This document shows positions 47,518 through 58,187 of a DNA stretch of 64,000 nt, in pieces. The DNA is from Rotaria macrura. Taxonomy: Eukaryota > Rotifera > Eurotatoria > Philodinida > Philodinidae. The position numbers and the translations under genes were made by a program. The notes beneath the pieces are model-generated. The model saw only the letters and a program-made list of their open reading frames with translations, searched no databases and was not told the origin of the DNA. The stretch lies in the NCBI GenBank assembly GCA_900239685.1, contig OENT01000011.1:310001-374000 (forward strand), read 5' to 3'. How positions within the stretch are numbered: the stretch's first letter is position 1; every line of letters starts with the position of its first letter.

Positions 47518-49759
47518 TTGACGATCAGAACAAGAAATATATATTATTATCTACTCATTTTTAAACAATATTTTATTTTTATCATTTTCTTTTTTCGAGA
47601 AAAATCTACGTTTTATCATCTTATTTTAATCATCGCAAAAATATGAAGTTCTAATAAATTGAGCGCTGGTCTATGCTTCTATTTTCCATTTTTTCGATTT
47701 AGTTTGATTTCGATAGACAAATACGGAGGACGTCATGGCCAATTCATAGATACAGTCATTCAATAGAAATACCTGTTTCATTATATGTGAACTATTATCC
47801 AGTAGAGTTTCTTGTCGAGCTGGTTGACTACACGAAATACAGGAGCCAACTTACTGTTTTCAGATAAGTTAGTTGCCATGGTAAATTCTTCATCTTCCTC
47901 GATCCTCTCCTTCTCAACGGATGAGTCATGACTCAAGCCAGTCATTCGTCTTCAGTACTGGGATATCATTTTCAGTGGAAAAATAGTTTTTCAGAATCCC
48001 GAGAGCATGATGAGTGCACATCTGAAATACGTTCTTCGAAATTCAGCACCAGTCGGGAGATATAAGATATGCGAAAAACAATAATTAACAGCTGGCTGCT
48101 AATTTCCTTATATGCCATATGCACTATCTCTCGCTTGTTAGACGAATCATCATATATGAAAGCGGCTGAAATTCATTATGATTTCCTCTATGACAGTTTA
48201 AGATTTTGAAGTAACAGATGTCATGTACAGAATGATGCTTTCTAAAAGAAATAGGTACACTGATAAACATTTTTCAAACTTCCCAGGAGCTAGAGAACCT
48301 AAAATGATTCTTCCGGGAGATACATGAGTGGAACCTTCTCTAACAAACCACTATTGGACGCGTGGAACAAAACGAGGTTCTGTATCAAACCTCTCAAGTT
48401 CGAAATAAAACCGTATAGGTTTCATCTAAAACCATAAAAAGTTCGTCTCGAATCAATAAAGATGGCTTTGTAGCAAAGATTCCGTCCATGAACCCACGTG
48501 AACAACCATTTTAGGTTTCGTAGCTTCTGTGGAACTCAAAGTTCGGCAGTGTAACTAGCTTTTTTAAAGTGCATTCTAATATCTTTGAGGTTCGTGCAGT
48601 CAGCCGACATTCCAACAAGCGCATACCGCTTGATAATGGCACTCTAATTTTAAATTTCAATTGCTGAAAATTTTATTCTTCAACATCTAGCACATTCATA
48701 GCATGTATCAAAAATCTAATCTGATCATCAACATATTATTATCTGTGCCGTTTAAATATTTGCTTATCATTCCATTACAGTTTCATACTATTGTACATAA
48801 CGTATTAAAATTGATGTCTGTACAACTTTAGTTGAAATTCCGCTAGTCTTCAGCACTTTGATGATGAAAATGAAAGAGATTTGATACTATTAGTCACTAG
48901 AAAAAAGCACGGCTGAAGGAAACTTCCCATTTGGCAGAATTTTTGTTTTCGTCGATGAAAATTCTCAGTGATTTCAACTTCATCGAAATAATTTTTCTTT
49001 CTTGTTAACATCTTCTTCAGCGAAAAATTCTTTCGGTGAAGTTAAAATCGAAGAAAAATGTCGTCAGCGAAAATGGATTAATTTTTCCTTTTATCGTAGA
49101 AAATAACCACTGTTTAGCGTAGCAATTCAAGAACAACACCAATGTTTCTCTCGTGTTGGTTTCATAGAAATAGATATGATTGATGTTCTGTGAATATGCG
49201 TTCATTTATGTATTATGAACACTGCTGATTGAGTGACGCTATTTTTGACAAAATCTTTTCTCATGCAAGAAAAGACGCTAGTGTTCTAGTTCTTTTTTAG
49301 CTACATAACTCAGAGTAGATATTCAGTATCATACAGATGATATGGAGAGAGATCCAATATCTGACAAGAACGCATGCAATGCTGGTATTTTATTCTGAAT
49401 GTTAATAATCATAAAAAGAAATTTTTCCACAACGCAAAATAATTCATTTATTCTCTTAAACGAATACTTCTGAAGGATATTGTTCATCTTTCATACAGAC
49501 GAAGTAACTATGTGTTCGAATAATATAAGGTTTTTTTGAGTTCAATATTTGTATATTTATTGTTTTTTTTTGTTGTAAACTCGATGATGATATAGAAAAA
49601 TAGTATTTGTCATTGTTATTCTCATGGAAAAAAAGAAAACACATTCGAATAGATCTAGAAGACGAGTAAAAATCAATCTAAGATGTTACTTTATATTATC
49701 ATACAGTCAATCCTGCTCATTCAGCCGATGCAAACTTATTCATTTCATTTTCTTGTTAT
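47518..49759. other. 2.2 kb intergenic region, no gene recognised
   Basis: Less AT-rich than average between 47700 and 48650, with no coding pattern. Around 48940-49075, TTCGTCGATGAAAATT and related inverted pieces suggest a decayed inverted repeat. Confidence 0.4.
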
Positions 49760-50632
49760 TCAAGCATGTATTTCATTGGTTTTTGATTTCCAAGTAGCAC
49801 TTAGTTTGCCCGCTGCTCCACGAAGACTTTTCAAGTATTCAGTATTAATAACATCTTCAGCTGTTCCTATTGCTATACCCCAACGAGCACCAGCTAATAT
49901 ACCAACAATCGGTGCGCAATAATGTTTGTCTTTACCACGGGCATTTGCAAGCGCTTCATCTACACCCTGCGCTGTAGATACATAATGCAATGCGGCATTG
50001 AGTACTGTAGGGGCATAAGCTGGATGTGTTTCAGAAGCAGGTTGAGCAAAACGATGATAACGAAATGCTATAGTTTGTATATCATTATCAAGACGAGGTG
50101 TTGCAAATGCTGATTGGACAGCATCTGCCCAAGTTTTATTTTCAGCAAGATAACGACAAATAAGATTAACAATGCCAGCTACTTGACCTGCAAGCGGATT
50201 GTAATGAGTTAATTTAGCTTCAGCCAGACTGATTTCAAATATAGTATCGGTTGAGATATAATCACAAAAAGCAAGTGGATACGAGCGTTGTGCTGGACCA
50301 CAACCAGCTGTACGACCGTCGCATTTTGTATCAGCTAATTTAACGACATCATCAATACTTTTCTGATCAAAAAGAAAACTTTCACGAGGAGCTGCAGATT
50401 CTCTTTTCTCACGAGGCATTTCTTGATAAATATACTTTGTTGTTTCGCCTATTTCAACTTTTTTCGTATGGTATAAATATAGGTGTCTTGATAATATGTC
50501 AGGTCCATTAAATTTCTTGCAATCCAGAATACTCTCTGAAACATTCAATGCCATGAATATCGATGGGTCACATTTCGAAGCTAGAGCATGTCCAATGAAG
50601 GCTCCTTCGCATCGTCCTGATATACTTATCAT
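49760..50632 (-). CDS. ADP-ribosylglycohydrolase-like protein lacking metal-binding motifs
   Basis: A single intronless frame of 290 residues. The order of segments follows the ADP-ribosylglycohydrolase (ARH/DraG) fold: SGRCEGAFIGHALAS at the start, a central DGRTAGCGPAQRSYPLAFC corresponding to the GNGGAMR region, AEAKLTHYNPLAGQVAGIVN with the conserved histidine, and a C-terminal APIVGILAGARWGIAIG. Active family members remove ADP-ribose from proteins with two Mg ions held by an N-terminal TDDT and a C-terminal GGDTDT motif. Here the first is absent (FNGPDILSRH in that region) and the second reads KDKHYC, so hydrolase activity is doubtful. The ATG at 50632 is the first available; a TATATCAG just after it could instead be an acceptor. 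Intron lack and somewhat higher GC could mean horizontal acquisition, which is inference. Confidence 0.75.
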   Translation of the reverse strand: MISISGRCEGAFIGHALASKCDPSIFMALNVSESILDCKKFNGPDILSRHLYLYHTKKVEIGETTKYIYQEMPREKRESAAPRESFLFDQKSIDDVVKLADTKCDGRTAGCGPAQRSYPLAFCDYISTDTIFEISLAEAKLTHYNPLAGQVAGIVNLICRYLAENKTWADAVQSAFATPRLDNDIQTIAFRYHRFAQPASETHPAYAPTVLNAALHYVSTAQGVDEALANARGKDKHYCAPIVGILAGARWGIAIGTAEDVINTEYLKSLRGAAGKLSATWKSKTNEIHA

Positions 50633-52600
50633 TATTTGTAAATAATCTAGTATACATTAGAGAAAATGAATTCAAAAATTCTTCATAACAGAAGTCAGAC
50701 AGAAAGAAAACAAATCTTTAGAACGGTTACGTTAAAGCGAGATAAGTTTAGACTTGATATTGAATGAAGAACGTAGACACTATTAGATTTGTATTAAGGA
50801 GCATGGTGATTGTATCACGAATGAAGCACGTAAAACTTTACCGTTGTCAAAGTAGTATTCAAAGAAACTTTGCAGATACGGTACTATATCAGGACAGTTA
50901 CGAAGGATTCATTAAATTTACCTGACATATGGGCTAGATGATTTGCAGACAGTTCAATCGTATATAGATCCATGCATTACTATATCGAGAACTAGATTTT
51001 GATGCATATTCATTATGGAGAGAAACGAAAAGAGACGTTCGTAATGAAAAAAGAAAAACTTTACTAGTTGTTCTCTATGAATGATGTCTGAGAAAAATGT
51101 ACGATAAATTTGTCTTATTATTAACAAGATGTTTGTCGAAAAGAAAAGAAATACAACGTTTGCGATTATTAATGAATGCAGCAGAAAAACTTAAAATATT
51201 CTTTTTAACAAACAGAACGAGTAAAAATCTTTGAAAAGAATTCATATGTTAGCTTTTTCTTTCCTGAAGTTGTTATTGGTTTTATGCAGAGAGTACTCTT
51301 TGATTTTACGTCGTACAAAAAGTGAATCACAGAGGAAGCGACATAACTACCTTGGTTGAATGTCTGAAGGAACATATAAAAAGTATGACTACTTCTGAGT
51401 AAAAGTGTTTTTTTTTCAAAGTTGATTGTTATATTCAAACTCTAGGAAGAACAGTTATTCATGTATACATCAATCATTGATAGTTAACAATAATATATAA
51501 AAACAACACGTGTAGAGTAAATCGATGATGATAACAATTAAGTTGAAACATTTTCAGACGAAGTAATTTCTAAAAATAAAATTCTAGCATGTCAATCATA
51601 GTTCTCCTAGCAGAAGTCTATAGTCAATAGGACTCGTTTTCTTCATCTTTGTCTAGCGTAAAAGTATAGTGTAGTTCAATAAATTCAACCCATCTATATC
51701 AGTTTCGAAATTGTATCTGAAATTATAAATACTAGGAAGTACTGTGAATTCTAGAGAGTTCATTAACGAAAATAAAATCTGTTTAAAATGGAAATTAATT
51801 TCACCGATAAAAACTGCCAATTTGACGAATGTGAATAATTTGTGAAAGAATTTCATTGTTGTTTTACCAACATTCAATTACTATCGCTCGTCGAATTCAG
51901 ACAGTCTTGTTTCTTGTCTCTTTAACATATGTTTCTGGATAAACAATAAAACAATAGGTGCGCATACGATCAGCACACAGCGCCAGGTTTTTCACAACAA
52001 TGGGCAAATTTCTCTTATGTGGTAAAAAACCGATGAGCAAATCAGACAAGGATTTTATTAATGGACCACAAATTTCTCGCTTCAGCAACGTATTGATAGC
52101 ACAAAAAAAATGAATGAGTTCCTTTTAATCAAATATGCATCAAACTCAGATCTTAAGTCTGAGTCAAGTGTGTTTTAGTTCATTTTCAATGTCTCTTTTT
52201 ATAACATTGATACTCAGAAGGATTTTTTCAAAAATCGAATTCAATCGAACTCTATGTAAATCCCTATAAAGCTGACGAAATCCTATCGGAATCCGGATGG
52301 CGAAAAAATATCCGTATTACTAGTGTTGGAATCCAATGGGATTTTACTATCGGAATCCACTGTACAGGGTTCTGGGCAATCTTTACCATTGCCATCAGGT
52401 AGTAATTAGTACTTAAATAATTACATAGGTTTCATCTGTTGGATTCGTCTGTCGTTTCGGAACACGAACTTTCATATGAGATATTCTCGATTGTTCTGAT
52501 TCGATCATATCCGGTATCGAATTCGATCATCTGCGTACTTCAAATTCAGAAACCAAAATCAAGAAGACTGTGATGCCTTTGTTTATACAATTTTTATAAA
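50633..52600. other. 2 kb intergenic region, no gene recognised
   Basis: AT-rich and without coding pattern. It contains the GGAATCC-type patch at 52275-52363. Confidence 0.4.
52275..52363. repeat. GGAATCC motif repeat
   Basis: Several copies of TATCGGAATCC and ATCCGGAT/GGAATCCAATGG in both orientations, as in the TSNAXIP1 intron patch at 27749-27895. Ends are undefined. Confidence 0.45.
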
Positions 52601-52621
52601 CCCNCCCCCCCCCCCCCCCCC
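52601..52621. other. Poly-C homopolymer with an undetermined base
   Basis: About 20 consecutive C with one N at 52604, in otherwise AT-rich DNA. This is the only ambiguous base in the window and marks an assembly or polishing uncertainty. Confidence 0.9.
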
Positions 52622-52808
52622 AGAATAAAATGCCACCCCGAAGAAAAAGCTCACAAGATCTAATAGAACACCATGGGATCTCCAGATGCTTGTTTCAGAA
52701 ACCCAGTGGATTTTCAGGTTTTAGCACTTGAAAACCTGGTTTTTCAGTAGAAAATCTAGGTTTTTTGTAAATAAATGCGGAAACTTCGGACTTATGTCCG
52801 AGAGTTAT

Positions 52809-53343
52809 GTGTACTTCAAAAAGTGAATGAGACAAATCAGTCATCCTATAATGTGTGCACGGATGAAGTATCTTGGTAAACCTTTTTGGGAAACTCCAAA
52901 ACTACTGATCCTCTCAGACATATCTAGGCAATTTAGTTTCGGGATGCAGTTTTCGTGCATTTGAGACCTTTTTGCAGCCAATGTTTTGTTAGAAAGCTCG
53001 ATTTGGTTCAAAACTAATATCAGATTCGGAATCAGCGTTAAAAACTGAGTCGATTTATATACGTTGTGGATAATTCTGAGAAAAAAGTTTTTTTTGAAAA
53101 AATCCCTGTACCCCACCTCAGGGATTGCTTGGTGAAAAATGACAATTTTTTCGATAACTCAACCATTTCTTGCCGGATCCTTCTCATCTTCGAACTCGAC
53201 CGAGATATTGATGAGACAATTCTGTGCACAAAATTTCAACTCAATCGAATGTAATTGTGAAGAGTTATCGAATAAACGGACTGACGGCCGGCCGGACGGA
53301 CACACTGACCGATTTTAGTAGTGTACTCACTTTTTGAGTACAC
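52809..53343. mobile_element. Terminal-inverted-repeat element, unclassified
   Basis: GTGTACTTCAAAAAGTGAAT at the left matches GTGTACTCAAAAAGTGAGTA read inward from the right, with weaker similarity beyond (AATCAGTCATCC against ATCGGTCAGTG). The right part carries a GC-rich GACGGCCGGCCGGACGGACA stretch at 53283-53302. No transposase frame and no clear target duplication were found. Probably a non-autonomous DNA transposon of about 535 bp with diverged arms. Confidence 0.55.
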
Positions 53344-54664
53344 AAAAATCAAAGTTTTGTGAAAAAAATGTCTTTTCTCTAGTAAAAAACAGACTGACTT
53401 CCCAGTATTTGACTGCTGAATGCGTCTGTTTCAATACGAGAAAATGTTTTTAAAACCCTTAACTTTCTAGGTAAATCCCAGGAAAAACATAGCCCACAAT
53501 AATAGGACATCGTCGAAGGAGCAATGTAAATTTTCTTAAAATAGAAGATCATGACCTTTTGCTCTGAGGAGTGGTTTATTTCATCTGGATTTATATATGG
53601 ATCTGTATGAATGCATGCAGCAATAGCAGCAGCAGGTCCGTTTAGTCTATTTTGTTTCATTATAGATCATCCATGTAGCCAAGCACAAGGAACGAAAAGA
53701 AGATACAGCTGGAGTATGTATGAATTATGTCTTGACGATGATGGAAAGAAATAAAGTGCCTATGATACAGCCACTAAACAATGCGATCTAAAAGACGAGA
53801 CAATTGTAGAGTGAACCTATTATAAAAGTATACACATACACATAGTTGAAGAAGGAAAAAGAACATGCACAAGCTAAAATAAAAGAAGCGATCGTTTCCT
53901 TCTTCTTTTCCTTCATCTTTTCTTGAGTCTTCACCACAGAAAGAAAGCGCACAGTTACTATCTAATTCAAAAAATAAATAAACTATTCTCAAACAAATTT
54001 TTAGGGGGAAATCTTCAAATAAAATCGGTAATTGCTCATCTACTACGCCGCTGCATATAGTTTTATGTTATTCGCTGTGTAATTCGTAGCAAGAATGAAA
54101 TTTTTAAATCAAGTAGTTTTACTGTTATAAAAAGTTATGTTGATCTCTTGTTGAAAATTTACGATAAGTTGGTTTCTTCTTTTTTATGGGGTATGCTATT
54201 ATTATCTATTATATCTATAGAGAACAAGAGCATTGCTATAAAATATTAAAGGTGAGATGATTAACAAAGATACACGAAGTTTAAGATAATTGAAAAAAGA
54301 AAGTCATTGTTATGATTTTTATGCATCGAACGTTCCAATTCAAAGAATTTATTGCCAATCAATGTTAGAAAAGCTTAACAATTTTATAGAAATACATCAA
54401 AGATTGCAGATATTTGCCAACATATTCAAATGCAGCTATAAACTTCTCTCAATTACCCTAGAGAAAATAAAAATCTATTAAATGTATATGAATTTTATAA
54501 GTAGTAGTTGTTTGTGACATTTCAAAATGTGAGATGCATTAAACGTGAAGTATATAAAGAAATAGACTTCCTGTTTTAAGTTAGATACAGATTAGTTTTG
54601 CTCGTATAATTTCTTTTTATCTTTGGAAATCGAATACTTCTCTGTTCAGTTGACTATGTTTAGT
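53344..54664. other. Intergenic, no gene recognised
   Basis: Mixed sequence including short open frames on the minus strand (53379-53660) that show no family resemblance. Not called. Confidence 0.4.
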
Positions 54665-54672
54665 TATGCCGA

Positions 54673-54872
54673 CAAGGGGGAAAAAGCAGACTTCTGTACT
54701 TCAGAAGTACAGAAGTACGAAGAAGTACGAAGAAGTACGAAGAAGTACGGAAGAAGTACCAAGAAGTACCATGAAGTACCAAGAAGTACCGAGAAGTACG
54801 AAGAAGTACGGAAGAAGTACCAAGAAGTACCGAGAAGTACCAAGAAGTACAGAAGTCTGCTTTTCCCCCTTG
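54673..54872. mobile_element. Non-autonomous hAT-like element, tandem GAAGTAC array
   Basis: Terminal inverted repeats CAAGGGGGAAAAAGCAGACT and, inverted, CAAGGGGGAAAAGCAGACTT enclose 15 direct copies of GAAGTAC (spacing 7-11 bp) in 200 bp. An exact 8-bp duplication TATGCCGA flanks it at 54665-54672 and 54873-54880. Ends of CA-A-G-G form with 8-bp duplications fit hAT. Clean ends and duplication indicate a recent insertion. The Lys/Arg/Ser/Tyr-rich frames that cross it on both strands are by-products of the array. Confidence 0.88.
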
Positions 54873-54880
54873 TATGCCGA

Positions 54881-56793
54881 ACATATATCTTATCCATCGA
54901 AAATCGAACAAGAAAAATTAACCGTAGTTCATATGAAGTGAATGCATTCATTCTTCAAATATATAAAATGAAGCATCTATGCGTGATTATCTCAAAACCA
55001 GATAATTATTTATGTCCATGAGTACGAAATCAATACTTTTTATGTCTCATATTGATCTTAACTTATTCGAATGTCCTGGTCATACTAAAGAAGAGATAAG
55101 TATAAGCTGAATAGTTAAATAACGGCAGCAGTTGACAACTGACGATTTTCAGCTACCGAAAGAAAAGAAGTTGTGATCGCTTTTGTTTAGCTAATACTAT
55201 AGAAGATAATCTCAAAATGTTTTCAAAGTGTTCAGAAAAAAACAATTCCTAGACAGGATATATTGCTTGCAGGACATGATAGAAAAAAATCAGTAGAGAT
55301 ACTAGAAGTTATCAGAATTCTTGACATTGTGAGATTTCATCTACTTCGAAATTGTTTTGAAATACAGGTGAAGTATAATGAAAAATCTTGGACTATGAAT
55401 TAGATATGCAACTATGCCGATTGCTGGAATTTATTTTCCTAGTAAGGGAAGAGGTTCCTAGAGGAAATAACGATTTTCTCTCAATCTTAACCATCGGTGG
55501 GTGATATTAATTGATCTGACCAAGGAATCATGTTGAAAGCTTTGAGAAACCCACTTCGTATTTAGATATCCCCTCACCGATTACTTTCAGCAAAGGATCC
55601 CCGATACCTTCCAAAATCGATCTTTCACATGGTACAAAGGATCATCTCTGAAATTCTCCATAGATGTTGGGTCTATATAAGTAAACATACGAAATTGTTT
55701 TTTACTGCTCTAAATCTTAGCTTTCAAGATTTCGCGAGAGATCAACGCTAGAAATGAACCCTCGATTTGTACTTATTTTTTTCCATTATATTTCAAGATG
55801 TAGAACTGGAGATTCTTTTATTTTCAAGGATACGATATAAGCCGTCAGATGAGTGGATGAGATTTAACAAATTTTTCTCTCTTCGATTTAGGATAGTCTA
55901 AAAGTCAAAAAATTTGAAATCCCATCAAAAGTATTTTTTTTGAACTCTCGATTTTTGTGACTTTCACCACTAAACAGAAAACTGTCTATAGCCCATAGCA
56001 GGGCCCATATTTCGATTTGAAAATTCAAGCATGTAAGAAACTTGATAAGCTGAATACGATAATACTATCAGTTGTCTGGGAAAACGCTGGATAATCACAA
56101 AACAAATGGCTGAGAATAACGGGAACCCACTTGTTTTCAGAAGCTAAAGACATACTCTCGAACAGGAAACTTCGTTGGATCTTCCTACAGTAAAAACTCA
56201 ATTTTTATTTTGTTTTTGGAAAACCTGACGTTCCCAGGAAGGCTGGAAAGTCTTAAGCCTAATAAAAAGATCGTTATTCTCTCTAAAAAAACTGTTTCCT
56301 AACTGGAAAGAATATGTTCACAACTTTTAGAAACTGACTTCAGATTCGAATTCACCTACAACGAATTACTTGGATCAACCTTTAGAAAATGATTATTTTC
56401 TCGAAAAGTACTTGTCTTACTGAAATAAGCAAACACAGTCAAAGCCTTATTAATTCCTAGTCGATTCTATTCAATTCCAACTTCAGTCGATTGTGAGTCA
56501 AAATACGGAATTCGAATTGATTTCAACTAGAATAAGTTCGTTCATAATAAAAGGGACTACGATAGAATGGAAGTACTCACTCATTGAAATTTCGCTTCTT
56601 CCTCCTTGCATTGAATAGATCCATGATTTTATTTTCGTAACACTGAAACGTGGAGAAACTACCACTTGATTAGTACATTAAGTCATAGAGTCATTTTTTC
56701 TACTGTTCACGTTGTTATCTGAATTAAATTGAAAGAGACACATCTTGTTTATGTATTGACTGCACAGAATAGGTTTTCAAGTTATTGATATTC
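54881..56793. other. 1.9 kb intergenic region, no gene recognised
   Basis: No coding pattern on either strand. Possibly old repeat sequence but no ends can be defined. Confidence 0.4.
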
Positions 56794-56801
56794 GTCTATG
56801 C

Positions 56802-58179
56802 TAGAGTCCTGCAAGGGTATGGATTTCGGTACCCTACCCTACCCTGCATTTTTTTTCATGCCCTAGCCCTACCCTACCCTACTAAATTTAAAAATTACAA
56901 AAATCGTATATCGTGCATGACTTCATTGTACGTTAATCGAGAAATCCTTATTGAATTCTTAGGGAGTCCTTCATAAAAGAACCAGGATTCACGACAAGGA
57001 GTCCCTGGGGATTTATAAGGGATTTGCAGGGAGTATAAACGGTGTAATTGCTTAAGTGACTTGTGAGTGCCTCACATATGACAGTACCCCATAATATAAT
57101 ATGTACCAATTTCATTCTCTTGCTACTCGACTTCCTCCGAAAAATCCCTAAACTCTTAGAAAATTCGGCAGGCATTAGAAAATGAGTTTAGAGATTTCGA
57201 AAGAAATACATAAAAATCTGCCCTAAAATCCACTTATTTACTTTGTGATAATAACTTTTTGTACATTTATTTTGAGCCAAAATTCATTTTTCCGGAAAAC
57301 TTCGCCATGCTTTTAAAAGGATTTTCTACTTAATCGTTTCAGCAGGCCTTGTCTCAGTGAATAAATTTTGCTGGTCGAATATTAATTCATGTCCATAAGA
57401 TCAGTTGTCGGTGATAGGGTTCAGGTAGAAGTCCCAATGATTTTTATCACTTAAAAAGAATTAATTTTAAAAATAAATGATTATTTCTTTTCGAACTTGA
57501 TTTCCATTTATATTCTCATAGGTGTGAAAGAAAACGGTGAATGTATACCTACACTCCCTCATATATCCACTAGGGGTCCCTATCATGAATCCCAGGGTAT
57601 TTTTTCTTTCTGCTGTACGTTCAAAAATTCGAGGACTCTCTAGTAATTGCTAAAGGAGTCCACAAGGAGTCACTGGGGATTTAACATTTTTTCGAGGATT
57701 TCCTGGGGATTTGTTAAATGATTCTTGACTAGGATATTTATTTATGAAATGATGAAGTTAAATTTCAGAAATCTGTATAATAGTATACAAAGAATATCAC
57801 AAATAATATGAAAAGGAGAAAAGTAGTACTACATGAATCACGAATATTAAAAACAATATCGACAAAAAACAAAAAAGGCATGAACAGCTGTTGTCGTTTA
57901 TTATTGACCGACACAAAGTAATTATTTAATAGTTATTTTCTCCTTATTGCCCTATGAATAGAAGATATTGTTCAATACTGCAGGTTGTCCGACGTCGGAC
58001 GTATAAGCAGACCAGATTGAAAAAATGAAAATTTTACCCTGGAATACCCTACAGTTTTCAAAACGATACCCTAAGCCTACCCTACCCTACAAGGGTCGTA
58101 ACCTGGCCCTACCCAACCCTACGAGGGTCGTAACCTAGCCCTACCCTATCCTAGGGTAGGGTAGGGCTGCAGGTCTCTA
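56802..58179. mobile_element. Non-autonomous hAT-like element, CCCTA arrays, 1.4 kb
   Basis: The ends TAGAGTCCTGCAAGGG and, inverted, TAGAGACCTGCAGCCC are terminal inverted repeats. The 8-bp duplication GTCTATGC lies at 56794-56801 and 58180-58187 (two more matching bases can be shared with the TIR). Clusters of CCCTA / TAGGG fill the outer 80 bp on the left and about 150 bp on the right. The roughly 1.1 kb middle is AT-richer, with two direct copies of an AAGGAGTC-CTGGGGATTT segment near 56996 and 57665, perhaps an older nested insertion. No transposase frame is present. Confidence 0.83.
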
Positions 58180-58187
58180 GTCTATGC

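Noticed and set aside
53379-53660. 93-codon minus-strand frame
   Set aside because: No family resemblance, no supported exon neighbours and mixed composition; likely chance.
54623-55021. Lys/Ser/Tyr-rich open frames over the GAAGTAC array on both strands
   Set aside because: A stop-free tandem repeat produces these automatically; there is no domain, start context or splice pattern.
56804-58179. Interstitial telomeric sequence (CCCTA)n
   Set aside because: The CCCTA clusters are bounded by TIRs and an 8-bp target duplication, so a transposable element explains them better than a telomere remnant.
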